64,000 nt of DNA, from assembly GCF_021347895.1 (NCBI RefSeq), contig NC_067136.1:3059970-3123969 (forward strand). The letters run 5' to 3'. A program made the translations under genes and the position numbers. This document shows, one piece after another, positions 15,626 to 28,700 of the stretch. The notes beneath the pieces are model-generated. The model saw only the letters and a program-made list of their open reading frames with translations. It was not told the origin of the DNA and did not search any database. This stretch comes from Acanthochromis polyacanthus (lineage: Eukaryota; Chordata; Actinopteri; Pomacentridae). The first letter of the stretch is position 1; each line of letters starts with the position of its first letter.

Positions 15626-17060
15626 TTTTTTTTATTTTATTCATTCATTTCAGGCGATTTCAATAACAACGCAAAAAACAAACATTCCAATATGGTAACA
15701 TGCATAGAATGCCTGAAAAGGGAGTAGGAGGAAGAAAACTTATTAAATCCTACCCCCAAGCTCATCTACGGAAACACTATGAGCTGTGACTCATCATAAC
15801 AACGTTATGTTACAATGACAATTACAATATAATACATAAAAAACAATAAACAATTGGACAAATACCAGCAATGGTAATTGACAAATACCAGCAATGGTAA
15901 TGGACTAATAGCAGAAATGGACAGATACTAGAAATGGACAAAATACTGGAAATTGACAAAATACCAGCGATGGTAATGGACAACACCACAATAGGGACAA
16001 TAGGGACACATTGATCAGTAACTGTAAATGACAAGGTGAATTACAGCATGCAGTGCCTATAATTAGACCAGATCTGATGTTTATAATACAGTTTGAATCT
16101 GTTAATATTTTGGCATTGCTTGTGTTGTAAGTCCAGACTGTTCCAGAGTTTCACCCCACACACAGACACACAAAAACTTTTACGAGTAGTTCGGACTTTG
16201 GGTAATGTAAAATTAGCATAACCTCTCAAGTCATATGTTTGCTCTCGAATTATAAAGAAGCGCTGAAGATTGGTTGGTAATAATTTATTGAAAGCTTTAA
16301 AAAGAATGATTGATGTGTTGTATTTTACAAGATCATTGAATTTAAACAACTTTGACTGAGTAAACAAATTATGTGTGTGTTCAAAAAACCCGCCTTGTGA
16401 ATGATCCGCACAGCTCGTTTTTGTAACAGTATTAGAGGATTAATTGTGCTCTGGTAGGTGTTTCCCCACACTTCAACACAGTATGTCAGTTAAGGGAGGA
16501 TTAAAGAGCAGTAAAGTGTGCGAAGTGCAATCACATCCAGGTAAGGTTTTGCTTTGTTTATAATTGAGAGACTTTTGGAAATTTTGGTTTTAATGTGTTT
16601 GATGTGTGGTTTCCATGACAACTTGTTGTCAATTACAACGCTCAAAAATTTAATTTCACGAACAAATTCAATAGGTACACTATCGACAGAAGGTTGCATT
16701 TCTGAGTTCATTTGTAGATTCCCAAACGTCATTGCCTTGGTTTTTTCAATATTTAAAGATAACTTATTTATATCCATCCATTTCTTTATCACTTTGAGTT
16801 CTTTATTTACTACAGTTATTAATTCATTATAATTATCATTACTATAGAAAATGTTTGTATCATCGGCAAAAAGGATAAGTTTCAAGGTCTGAGATACATT
16901 AAAGATATCATTTATGTAAATATTGAACAATTTAGGTCCCCAGACAGACCCCTGGGGCACACCACAAGCAATCCCAAGCACATCTGATCTAGACTGTCCC
17001 ATTTCAGCATCAATATCTTCTTTTACCCATTTCCTTTCTTGTGCAAAGCAGCTATCTTGT
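15626..17060 (-). mobile_element. 5'-truncated non-LTR retrotransposon (LINE) with RT domain
   Basis: On the - strand 16490-17002 encodes a reverse-transcriptase segment: GVPQGSVWGPKLFNIYINDI followed by ILFADDTNIFYSND (the YADD-type catalytic box, here FADD) and the thumb-like LSWKPHIKHIKTKI. The 3' part of the ORF continues in another frame at 16041-16367. The 3' UTR lies at the low-coordinate side (15626-16040) and contains short tandem units around ataccagcaatggtaatgga. A T-run at its + strand left edge marks the poly-A tail. The 5' end is missing and there are frame breaks, so the copy is dead. The clade (jockey- or L2-like) is uncertain. Confidence 0.75.
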
Positions 17061-17811
17061 CTCTAAACTTCAGAGATATCTCTCTGGCCTTATGTTGCTC
17101 ACTGGAGGCGTATGAGGAGTACTGACACAAAGTGTGCCCATTTATAGACGTAAGTATTACTCAGTGTTTACCACATGTCACCACTGAATTCACCTCAAAA
17201 TGTATACATATAAGTGTATGACATTTGAGGTGTACTGCAATTATCTGTATTTACCGAGCATTGTTTATAATAATAATTTTAATAATTTTATAAGAATAAC
17301 TTTGCAACCTGCTTTTTGTAATAAAAAAAAAAGTTGAAGTTTTGGACGGATAATGAATTAAATCTTGTTTTTTGCTTTGGTGTTACATTTCAATAAACTA
17401 ACTGTTCACCTCTTATATGATTTAGTCACCTGCAGTTGTAATGTTGCTCATATTTTTGCCAGAGTGTCAGAAATGTCAGGGGGGTTGAATCATTTTGCAT
17501 GCAACTGTATAAAAACACAAATCCTAAAATTTAAGTTTAGATCTGGTTATGTTTTCCATCGTAGCATCACATCATAGATGAGGAGTTCATGGACTGCTGG
17601 AAAGTTGATCATCTGATGTTTTTTTGTTGTTGTTACCATTTCTGATAAATGTCGTTATGTACTCACATTTTTAAAGCTAAAATGCTTTTCAAACAGGTTG
17701 TTTTGTTGTTTTGGGTTTACAAGGTTAATCTCCAGTGTCTAGACTCAGTCCTCCCTCGGTTAGTACACAGATATGTCCATATCTCTTGGCACACCATTCA
17801 TCCAATCAGCA
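17061..17811. other. Spacer between LINE and copy 2, Tc1 end fragment
   Basis: No gene is seen. Around 17330-17510 the sequence resembles the outer end of a Tc1-like element (ggttgaatcattttgcatgc). From about 17510 it matches 41395-41460 ahead of copy 4, so the duplicated FAM111A-like unit begins about here. Confidence 0.4.
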
Positions 17812-17968
17812 GGAACCACACCCTGTAAAAAGAACTCTCCTTGCAACCACTTCCAGCTCTTGACCAATCAGAGACTCTTAGGAGGGAATGAGGGCGGTGA
17901 CTTCAGTGATGTGGAGTTATATGAGAGAGTCGTGAGTCGGTCAGTCTATCTATTGAGCTGACCATTCA
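17812..17968 (+). promoter_or_regulatory. Candidate promoter of FAM111A-like copy 2
   Basis: Two ccaatcag (CCAAT-box) motifs lie at 17812-17819 and 17864-17871. A TATA-like ttatatga is near 17918, about 50 bp before the putative leader exon. The layout is that of a conventional polymerase II promoter. Copy 3 lacks this segment because its duplicated flank starts further downstream. The call rests on motif spacing only. Confidence 0.4.
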
Positions 17969-18134
17969 CATCTTTAAGCTTTCTCTCTCTAAAATTAAAC
18001 ATCCACACTCCATTTGCCCAAGTTAAACAACTAAAATTGTGTTCTTGGGGCTGCAAGGAGGACCTGAAGTTGATCTCAGACTGCGCTGATCGCCACGGTG
18101 ACCAGAACATCACAGATACCTTCACTGCTAACAG
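17969..18134 (+). other. Putative untranslated leader exon of FAM111A-like copy 2
   Basis: The segment begins with tctttaagctttctctctct, matches 8446-8603 before copy 1, and ends aacag before a gtaaagtcac donor. It has no ORF of note. Its conservation between two copies and its position below the candidate promoter support a first, non-coding exon spliced to the MDA... exon at 19211. Confidence 0.45.
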
Positions 18135-18227
18135 GTAAAGTCACATTATCAAAACACATTCTTTCTCACAAATTCCTCATTGTTTTACATAATGAAAGTA
18201 ACAAGGTGGGTTTGAATGTGTTGGTGA

Positions 18228-19373
18228 AACATTTGCCAGGATGATTAATGTGTTTGTGTTGTGAAAAGTTCCACCTTAAATATGAAGCGGAAATGTGTTT
18301 GTGGAGAAACCATTTCTCTTTCAGTTCCAGTGAGTTCTCAGAACTTTGGCAAAATAGAACTAAAATTAACAAGTGAAATAAAATATTTTTCACTGTTTGG
18401 GTGGATCAGAGAGCAGAGGGAGTAAAACACAAGCTGCTTTTTTCTTATGTTACAATGAAGTCACATTAACTGCACTCATCAGGAAGTCAGTGTCCTTTTG
18501 TCCACGCGGGCAGAAAACTAACTTGTCCATAAATGTGTTCACACAGGAAGCACAGTGTGGCAAGAGAGAAAAATACACAACATTTGTGAGAACAAAGCAG
18601 TTTCACTGGAGTTGGTTTGTAAAGAACAGCTGTAAAAGACCACAGCCTGAGTGCAGCAAAATGATGAAATACCTCATGTTGTGTGAATGGTGCCAAGCTA
18701 CATACTTCATCATGTCTTATCTGCCCTCAAACAGACAGAGGGGAGACATTTGAGATCTGACTTGGTGCCATCTTTGAATAAAGTCCTATCCTCTCACAAT
18801 ATCTGCTGTTATTAGCTGTGAGCTACACCACTGTCCAATGGCTGCAGCCAGAAATGTCCCAAACACAGAAAAATAAGAATAAAATACAAGATCTCTGCAG
18901 ATCAATACATCACACATTAGAAGTGTTGAATCTGATGGAAGTGTAGATGGAAGGACGACACTTGAGGCACGGTGGTGGCAGCATCATACAACATCACCAG
19001 TCACAGTTCATTAAAAATAACCCACTACGACTTTGGTAATAGACATAAACCTTCAACCTTCTGATAATGTCTGCAAAAACACAGCGTTTTTCTGCCTTTG
19101 TGAAGATTAAAGTGCAGGAGATGCAATCAAAACTCTGAGATTGTGCTTACTAAAAGCAAAAACTGTTGGTGAAACTTCCTGAAAATGTCACTGCTTCTAT
19201 TCCTTTATAGATGGATGCAGCCAGGGAGGTGAAACAGGAGGAAGTAAAAGAGGAGGAGAAAAAGGAGGAAGAAGATGCTGATTCAAAGGTCAGTACACTC
19301 ATATACGTGTTTTCCTTTGTTGTTTATAAAAGTGATCAGGTAATTCTTATTTTCTCACTCTGATGTCCTGCAG
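18228..19373 (+). repeat. Duplicated upstream/intron block, paired with 23581-24734
   Basis: This block and 23581-24734 are nearly identical for over 1.1 kb. They share the same intron text, the same charged leader exon and the same acceptor. A diverged relative lies at about 41480-42316 ahead of copy 4. It holds no gene apart from the leader exon. Confidence 0.75.
19211..19288 (+). CDS. FAM111A-like copy 2, charged leader exon
   Basis: After a tttatag acceptor the exon encodes 26 residues (MDAAREVKQEEVKEEEKKEE, then EDADSK) and ends at a gtcagt donor in phase 0. It would splice to the body at 19374, which is broken further on. It is near-identical to the copy 3 exon, with differences only in the Lys/Glu run. 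Confidence 0.6.
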
Positions 19374-20322
19374 GTTCGACACTCACATCAGTTCACAGTG
19401 AAATTCTCCAATGAGGACGTGGAATACACCATTGACTGTGATCAACCTCACACAGTGCTGGAGGTGATAAAATCACATCCAAATGAACAGATGAAGGATA
19501 ACATGAAGGGCTGCTCTGCTTCGCAAATCATCATTCAGCTGAGTGATCAGTCTAGCATTGCAACACATTTCCCCTGTTCTTGTATCAAAGACAAAGAGAG
19601 TCTGACCATAGACTGTCAAGTGGTCGAAAAGACCCAAAGCCAACCCGATGAAATATTACCAAGAGATAAATATTCTGTCTTCTACGTTTCTAAAGAGGGA
19701 GGAGAAAACATGACTCAAACAAAATTTTTGAGATGCAATCCTGGCCGAAACATTAAATATGTCCGTGTCTATGCAAAGAAAGGAACTTCTGTGAAAGAGG
19801 CTCAGGAAAGAGACGGTCGCTTTGTTGGCCTTGAAGACTTCAAACTGCTTGAAGTCGAGAATTCAGAGGAACCCATTCAATGCACAGAAAGGGTCGACAA
19901 TCTGGATCAGAAAAAATTCAAGATAGGCCGAGAGAGAAAAAAAGCAAAACAGCAGGAACAACCAAGTGCATCACCGCAGTCACAACAGAAGCTTAACACC
20001 AAGTCAATGTTAGATGCAGCACAGAAGAGTGGAGCGATGGAAAAGACAGGCAGTGAGGATAATACTGAGAAGATTTGTGATCTGCTGTGAAAACTGTTTG
20101 AGGAACTAAAAATATGGAAGGAGAGTAGACTTCATGGTGGTTCTTATCAGAAAGCTTTGGAGCCGAAGGAGGACGACTCTGGAAACATCTAACAGTCTTT
20201 CAGTGAAGTTCACAGAGTCAGAGAGCTGCTCAGACTGGGTGGATCAGTTTGTAAAGTCATTTTGAAGGGTGTTTCCAAGGGAAGAGACTTTGTACTGTTT
20301 GATAGGTTGATCCTGACTAATG

Positions 20323-21801
<1,479 letters not shown>

Positions 21802-22546
21802 ACTAATGCACATTTAATGATTGTGTTAAAAAAAACAAGCTGCAGGAAGGTACAGAAGTTTATGCCCTGTTTAACTATGATGAACCTGAGCCAAACACTA
21901 ATTACTACAGCTTTACCTCAGAGAAGACGTTCATAGACTTTGACTTGGAGCTGGATTACGCCATTCTGGAGCTCAACCCTATCGGCCAAAAACAAAACCA
22001 AACAGCAGAAACAGAGGAAGCTGAAGTACCACCAGGGCTCCTGAGTAATTTGGTCCTCAACCTGTCGATGGTGAAGCCTGTCTGATTGGTCACCCAGCAG
22101 GAGAAGTGAAACAAATAGATCATACATGCATCATTCCAATAGAGAAGAGAGAGGAGGCTGTGGACGAACATGTGGATCGCTTCAAATACTCAATGTTCAT
22201 CATTCAAACAATCAATCAACGGCTGGAAGATACAGACATTGACAGCATAATGATGGGAGGAAACGAAGCAGACAAAGTTGTGACCTACAAGACTTTCATG
22301 CATCACGGAGCTTCTGGCTCCCCAGTGTTTGATGCTAGGTGCAGAGTTTTTGGTTTGCACTCTTCAGGATATTGCCATGACTTTTCAGACCACAGTGTGA
22401 TTGAGTGTGCACATCCTCTGCTGTCTATTTTTGAAAACCTTGTGGGCAATCTGAAGAAGAGTGGCAACCAACATTTGCTGGAGAGAATTCAGGCAGCAGG
22501 AAAGGGAAACTCAGACCTAGAAGAGATCATTGAGTCTGAGGTTTGA

Positions 22547-23133
22547 CCGAGACAAACTGGACATGAAGGACAGTTGGGGGAAATACAGGAGGAATCACAG
22601 GAGAGTGAATCCCTAACAGAGGGACTGAAAGTTGAGCCAGAAGATCCTGGTGAGTCCCAGCAGGGCAGTTAGTTAACCAGATCAGACACTCCTCAGCAGA
22701 GCCACAAACCAAGATAGTTCACAAAATCATTTTCCTCCAAATAATCACAGTGACATGCATTAGATGTTGTTCTTTTTCTCTGAAACTCACCAGCTTTGTA
22801 TTTTAGAGGATCTTTTATGTTTTGTTTTCATGTTCAGCTTCTGCAACTATAACCACCAGTGTGAATGTTTGTTGTTGCTTTGATATCACTGATGTTGTGT
22901 TCTGGATGAGCTGGAATCAGAACCATTTGCTGCCGTTGGTAACATCCTGGTATTGTATTAAACATTTTCATTAGCTCTCTAACATACTTGATTATGGGGT
23001 TAATACAAGTTGCAAGCACACTGATATATAATTGGTTACATGATGGGATCAAATGATGATTTATGATTAATTGGATTATAACTAATGATTGATTGTTTGA
23101 TAGATAGGTTGAAATGAATATTCCCCACACACA
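22547..23133. other. 3' flank of copy 2
   Basis: A phrase near 22855 (ccaccagtgtgaatgtttgt) recurs near 27195 and 52080. It belongs to the FAM111A-like unit's 3' flank. No gene is seen. Confidence 0.45.
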
Positions 23134-23577
23134 ATGGGTATCAACGCCATGAAGTCTCTCATGCAGTCTGACGGACACAAATCAGCCATAAGAGACAGAC
23201 AGCAGTTAACTGTGGCTAGTTATTTTTCCGTGACCAACAGCGTAGCGTCTTCCGGATCTACTTCGACCACCACAAACAGCACACATGCAGATGTAGTGAC
23301 CACTGCTGTGTCTGAAAATCAAGCAGTCTTCGGGCATCTTTTGGATCAAATGCAACGTTGCAGGCGGGGGTGCTCTGGTGTCACCTGTGGAAGGGACAAA
23401 ACTAGCTCCATGTTAAAGTTTGGACTTACCCCACACTTTAAAAATGAACTGATTTCTGCAGTGAACAATGCAGGACCATTTGTTCTGATGTTTGATGAAA
23501 GTTCCAACGAGTCAACAAAAAATAAACAACCGGATGTCCATGTTGGATTCTGGGGGGCTGGTGGAGTCCAGTCAAGT
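23134..23577 (+). pseudogene. Second partial copy of the possibly hAT-derived gene fragment
   Basis: This reads MGINAMKSLMQSDGHKSAIR and later FVLMFDESSNESTKNKQPDV, matching 12779-13270 with an internal deletion near the zinc-finger/linker junction. It ends abruptly at 23577, where the sequence switches to the FAM111A-like upstream block. The join marks a duplication breakpoint. Confidence 0.55.
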
Positions 23578-24568
23578 TAAGTGAAACATTTGCCAGGATG
23601 ATTAATGTGTTTGTGTTGTGAAAAGTTCCACCTTAAATATGAAGCAGAAATGTGTTTGTGGAGAAACCGTTTCTCTTTCACTTCCAGTGAGTTCTCAGAA
23701 CTTTGGCAAAATAGAACTAAAATTAACCAGTGGGAAAAAAAAAAAGTTTTTCACTGTTTGGGTGGATCAGAGAGCAGAGGGAGTAAAACACAAGCTGCTT
23801 TTTAATGTTACAATGAAGTCACATTAACTGCACTCGTCAGGAAGTTAGTGTCCTTTTGTCCACGCGGGCAGAAAACTAACTTGTCCATAAATGTGTTCAC
23901 ACAGGAAGCACAGTGTGGCAAGAGAGAAAAATACACAACATTTGTGAGAACAAAGCAGTTTCACTGGAGTTGGTTTGTAAAGAACAGCTGTAAAAGACCA
24001 CAGCCTGAGTGCAGCAAAATGATGAAATACCTCATGTTGTGTGAATGGTGCCAAGCTACATACTTCATCATGTCTTATCTACCCTCAAACAGACAGAGGG
24101 GAGACATTTGAGATCTGACTTGGTGCCATCTTTGAATAAAGTCCTATCCTCTCACAATATCTGCTGTTATTGGCTGTGAGCTACACCACTGTCCAATGGC
24201 TGCAGCCAGAAATGTCCCAAACACAGAAAAATAGGAATAAAATACAAGATCTCTGCAGATAAATAATCACACATTAGAAGTGTTGAATCTGATGGAAGTG
24301 TAGATGGAAGGACGACACTTGAGGCACGGTGGTGGCAGCATCATACAACATCACCAGTCACAGTTCATTAAAAAATAACCCACTACGACTTTGGTAACAG
24401 ACATAAACCTTCAACCTTCTGATAATGTCTGCAAAAACACAGCGTTTTTCTGCCTTTGTGAAGATTAAAGTGCAGGAGATGCAATCAAAACTCTGAGATT
24501 GTGCTTACTAAAAGCAAAAACTGTTGGTGAAACTTCCTGAAAATGTCACTGCTTCTATTCCTTTATAG

Positions 24569-24649
24569 ATGGATGCAGCCAGGGAGGTGAAAATAAAAAA
24601 GGAGGAAGAAGAGGAGGAGAAAAAGGAGGAAGAAGATGCTGATTCAAAG
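24569..24649 (+). CDS. FAM111A-like copy 3, charged leader exon
   Basis: After a tttatag acceptor the exon encodes 27 residues (MDAAREVKIKKEEEEEEKKE, then EEDADSK) and ends at a gtcagt donor in phase 0, continuing in frame into the body at 24735. There is no promoter-like segment or leader exon upstream: the homologous block starts at 23581, below the copy 2 donor. Its transcription start is therefore unknown. Confidence 0.65.
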
Positions 24650-24734
24650 GTCAGTACACTCATATACGTGTTTTCCTGTGTTGTTTATAAAAGTGATCAG
24701 CTAATTCTTATTTTCTCACTCTGATGTCCTGCAG

Positions 24735-26602
24735 GTTCGACACTCACATCAGTTCACAGTGAAATTCTCCAATGAGGACGTGGAATACACCATTGACTGT
24801 GATCAACCTCGCACAGTGCTGGAGGTGATAAAATCAGATCTGCCAAAACAGTTTCAGAGGATGAAAGATAAAATGAAGGACTATTCTGATTTGAAAATCA
24901 TCATTCAACTGAGTAAAAAAGGTAAAGAATCTATCGTTGCAACACACTTCCCCTGTTCTTGTATCGAGAACGGTGAGTGTCTGGTCATACACTGTAAAAC
25001 ACAAGAGGTTGAAGAAACTAAAATCCAACATGACGAATTATTACCAAGAGATAAATATTTTATCTTCTACATTGCTACAAAGGCAGGTGTAAATGCCAGA
25101 AAAGAGAAACGTTTTAGAAGCAAAAGTGTGAAAGAATTTGATTATCTCTGTGTCTATGCAAAGAAAGGAACTTCTGTGAAAGAGGCTCTGGAAAGAGACG
25201 GTCGCTTTGTTGACCTTAAAGACTTCAAACTGTCTGAAGTCCAGAATTCAAACCAACACACTCTGTGCACACAAAAGGTCGACAATCTGGATCAGAAAAA
25301 ATTCAAGATATGTCGAGATAGAAAACCTGCAAACTATGAAAATGAACAGGTGAGCAGTGAGCAGCAGGGACAGGGGGGACAGGGGGGACAGCAAGGACAG
25401 GAGGAATACCAGGAACAACTGAGTACATCAAAACAGTCACAACAGAAGTTTAGCACCAAGTCAGTGTTAGATGCAGCACAGAAGAGTGGAATCAGTGTGA
25501 AAAGAGTGATGGAAGAGACCGGTAGCAAGGTCAATCCTGAGGAGATTTATAAATTACTGTGTGAGCAGTTTCAGGATCTGAAAAGTTTGATGAAGAAAAG
25601 ATTTCCTGGTGATTCTTATCAGGAAGCTCTGGAGCTGAAGAAGGAGAACTTTGGAAAGATCCAACAGTCTTTCAGTGAAGTTCACAGAGTCAGAGAGCTG
25701 CTCAGACTGGGTGGATCAGTTTGTAAAATCATTGTTAGTGGTGTTTGGCAGGGAACAGGGTTTGTGCTGTTTGATAGGTTGATCCTGACTAATGCACATT
25801 TATTTAAGGATTGTGTTAAAGAAAACAAGCTGCAGGAGGATATAGAAGTTTATGCCCTGTTTAACTATGATAAACCTGAGCCATTCACTAAATACTACAT
25901 CTTTACCGCAGAGAAAACGTTCATTGACTTTGACTTGGAGCTAGATTATGCCATTCTGGAGCTCAACCCTCAGGGCCAAAAACACAACCAAACAGGGGAA
26001 GCTGAATTACCACCAGGGCTTCTGAGTAAATTTGGTCCTCTACCTGACAATGGTGAAGCCTGTCTGATTGGTCACCCAGCAGGAGCAGTGAAACAAATAG
26101 ATCCTACATGCATCATTCCAATGGAGAAGAGAGAGGAGGCTGTGGACAAACAATTACATCCCTACAAAGAACACTCTTCACTATCCAATCAATCAGTCAC
26201 TTGATCCAAAAACAGGACATTGACAGCATAATGATAGGAGGAAGCAAAGCAGATAAAGTTGTGACCTACAACACTTTCATGCATCACGGAGCTTCTGGCT
26301 CCCCAGTGTTTGATGCTAGGTGCAGAGTTTTTGGTTTGCACACTGCAGGATTTTGCTATGGGTTTCCAAAAAAGAGAAAGAGTGTGATTGAGTTTGCACT
26401 ACCTCTGAAGGCTATATTTGAGAACTTTGTAGACAAAGTGAAGAAGAGTGGGAACAAGGAGCTGTTGGAGAGAATTCAGGAGGAAGTAAAGGGAAACTTA
26501 TCACTGAAAAAGTTCTTTGAGCAAACAAGCCAAACGGAGCAACTGAATGATGAGGAGCCAATGGAAACCGGTGAGCCAACCAGATCAGAAGCTCCTCAAT
26601 GA
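24735..26602 (+). pseudogene. FAM111A-like serine protease copy 3, single frameshift
   Basis: The frame is open from VRHSHQFTVKFSNEDVEYTI for 490 residues to a stop at 26204. It holds two UBL-like regions (the second marked by DYLCVYAKKGTSVKEALERD), a Gln/Gly-rich linker, QQKFSTKSVLDAAQKSGISV, GTGFVLFDRLILTNAH (His codon 25795-25797), LELDYAILELN (Asp codon 25944-25946) and GEACLIGHPAG. The rest continues one frame over to 26602, with HHGASGSPVF (Ser codon 26294-26296) and a C-terminus ending EPTRSEAPQ as in copy 4. Alignment with copy 2 places a one-base loss near 26172. As read, the product lacks the catalytic Ser. The choice between pseudogene, assembly error and recoding is open. Confidence 0.8.
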
Positions 26603-26954
26603 AAATGTCAAACCACGTCTGGTTGATCATTTTCTGCTTCACAGAAACATTTTACTCCAAACATCCAAACCACCAAGTGCATTAGAGGTGTTTGTTTTAC
26701 TCTGAAACTCATCAGATCCAACTTTATACTTTGAGTAAACTGGATGCCAACATATGTTTTTTTTGGTTTGTTTTTATTATAACCATCACTGTCATTGAGT
26801 TTTGTTGCCTTTTTTGATTTTGTGTTCTGAGTTCCTGTGGAAGCCGTTGGGTGTTCTGTAAGAACTTTTACATGGAAGCTTCACTTTTCTGGTCGGATGT
26901 TTTTGGACTATGCTATTGTTTTCTTTATATCTCAAATTTAATTAAAAAAATGTC
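26603..26954. other. 3' flank of copy 3
   Basis: This carries the array's shared 3' sequence (ggttgatcattttctgcttc, caaaccaccaagtgcattag), also found after copies 1 and 4 and at 30345. No separate gene is seen. Confidence 0.5.
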
Positions 26955-27150
26955 ACTAAGGGCCAAAAACACAACCAAACAGCAGAAACAGAGGAAGCTG
27001 AAGTACCACCAGGACTCCTGAGTAAATTTGGTCCAAAGCCAAACCAAAATAGTTCGCAAAATCATTTTACTCCAAATAATCACACAATGATGTGCATTAG
27101 ATGTTGTTTTTTCTCTGGAACACACTAGATCCAGCTTTGTATTTGAGGAG
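26955..27150 (+). pseudogene. Ghost fragment of another FAM111A-like copy, behind copy 3
   Basis: Text beginning gggccaaaaacacaaccaaa encodes GQKHNQTAETEEAEVPPGLL then SKFGP, the segment just after the catalytic Asp. It then runs directly into the 3' flank (tagttcgcaaaatcatttta). Only about 75 coding bases remain. This shows that a further gene copy was deleted. Confidence 0.7.
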
Positions 27151-28359
27151 ATCTTGTATGTTTTGTTTTCATGTTCAGCTTCTGCAACTATAACCACCAG
27201 TGTGAATGTTTGTTGTTGCTTTAATATCACTGATGTTGTGTTCTGGATGAGCTGGAATCAGAACCACCTGCTGCCGTTGGTAACATCCTGGTATTATATT
27301 AAAACTCACTTTACTGTAGGTTCTTTGTCTTTATTGTTTTTCTCCTCACTTTGTCTCACTGCACGGTTTGATACTTAATTTGATGGCATGCATGGTTTTA
27401 GCTGTAACTTTGCTGCTATAAATAACTCCATATGATTAAAAAAAACTATTTGTTTAAACAAATTGGAAACTTGCCCAAAATCACATAAAAAAAGCAGTCT
27501 GCCTTCACTGCTGTTGCTGATGATTTCACTCAAGTGCTGAAGCCTCAATGATAAACCAACAGCTCCCCCAAGTGGCCATTTCACCAAACTACCAGCGAGA
27601 AACAACTTTTGTGGACAGAAGACAAACCAACAGAACCACAGCAAGAAGTGGTGAGAACTCAGAAATGTGTTTTGTGCAGAACGACAGCAGTTAAAACGAC
27701 TGAAATTGTGGAAAAAAGAACAATCAGAATGGTTGATTTTCTTTGATTTATTTCACAAAACTGAAAAAAAAATCCTGTAATCAACATGTCCAACAGGTTT
27801 TACCAACACTGCAAAAAGAAAAATGATGACTTCACATGTTCCAGAAATCAAAGTTCTTCTACATTTAATTGGTCTCCACACTTCTTTTCTCTTTTTGTTC
27901 TGTAGTTTACCTGCAAACAGACTTCAGGGTTTGTCACTAAATGTGGTCACTACAAACTGTTTTTTAATGTAGTATAAAATGATTTGATGATATTATACAT
28001 CCCACCCATCAAATTTCAAATAATTAATGTACAGAATATTAAAACATGTCGTTGTGTAAATGTTCTTGTCCTGAGACCAAATCTAAAAAAAAAAAAAAAC
28101 GAGGACAAAGAATGTTTAAAAATATTTTAAAACTACCAAATAAGTCTGAAGTTCCTTCTAAAATGTCTTTTTTCTCTTGTCCCACCCCCTGATGACCAAA
28201 CTGAATCTCAAATGAAAAGAAATTTAAATCTCCTTTATTTGGTTTCATTTTTTTCATTGATGTCTCTTGTAATTGTGGAGCATCTTTTTAATCAACATAA
28301 TATTTTAAATAGTAATTACTATGCATGGAACGTGTCTCACAACATGCATGCAACCCTGT
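27151..28359. other. Downstream flank of copy 3, paralogous to the flank behind copy 4
   Basis: This matches the stretch from about 52060 to 54780 once the two LTR-type insertions there are removed. Shared phrases include gcatgcatggttttagctg and aacaggttttaccaacactg. No ORF is conserved between the two copies. Confidence 0.6.
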
Positions 28360-28700
28360 CGACATTTTGTGTCTCGTTTTTGTCATTTCATGTCTCATTT
28401 TTGTTGATTTTTGTCTTGTTATTGTCATTTTGTGTCTCATTATTGTCGTTTTGTGTCTCGTATTTGCTGCTCTAGTTATTTAGTGCCCTGTTTTTGTCAT
28501 TTTGTTTCTCGTTTATGTCATTTCATGTTTCATTTTTGTCATTTTGCATCTCGTTTTTGTCATTTTGTGTCTCATTTTTGTTTCTTTATGTCTCATTTTT
28601 GTTGTTGTGTGTCTTCTTTTAGTCATTTTAAGTCTCATTTTTGCTGTTTTCTGTCTTGTTTTTGTCGTTTAATGTCTTGTTTTCATTGTTTACATCATCA
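28360..28700. repeat. Minisatellite of tgtctcgtttttgtcatt-type units
   Basis: Imperfect units of about 15-18 bases (ttttgtcattttgtgtctca and variants) repeat some 20 times. The paralogous stretch near 54950-55050 has far fewer units, so the array changed length after duplication. Related units on the opposite strand occur at 60230-60800 and 62100-62330. ORFs rich in Cys-His-Phe across it are artefacts. Confidence 0.85.

Noticed and set aside
18397..18753. 118-residue ORF (GGSESRGSKTQAAFF...), with near-identical ORFs at 23605-23805 and 23848-24111
   Set aside because: The similarity comes from the recent duplication of the whole block. It lies in the proposed first intron, its frame is broken differently in the two copies, and it resembles no known family.
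26160..26200. Programmed ribosomal frameshifting as the explanation for the break in copy 3
   Set aside because: No slippery heptamer of the usual type is visible at the site and no clear downstream structure was found. A plain one-base loss is simpler, though it is left open in the findings.
24759..26204. Start of copy 3 (and of copies 2 and 4) at the codon read as Met in MKFSNEDV/MKFPNEKG
   Set aside because: The codon is GTG. In-frame sequence continues upstream to a splice acceptor, so this is an internal Val.
28360..28700. CRISPR-like array of short repeats
   Set aside because: Units are imperfect, there are no unique spacers of constant length, and the genome is clearly vertebrate.
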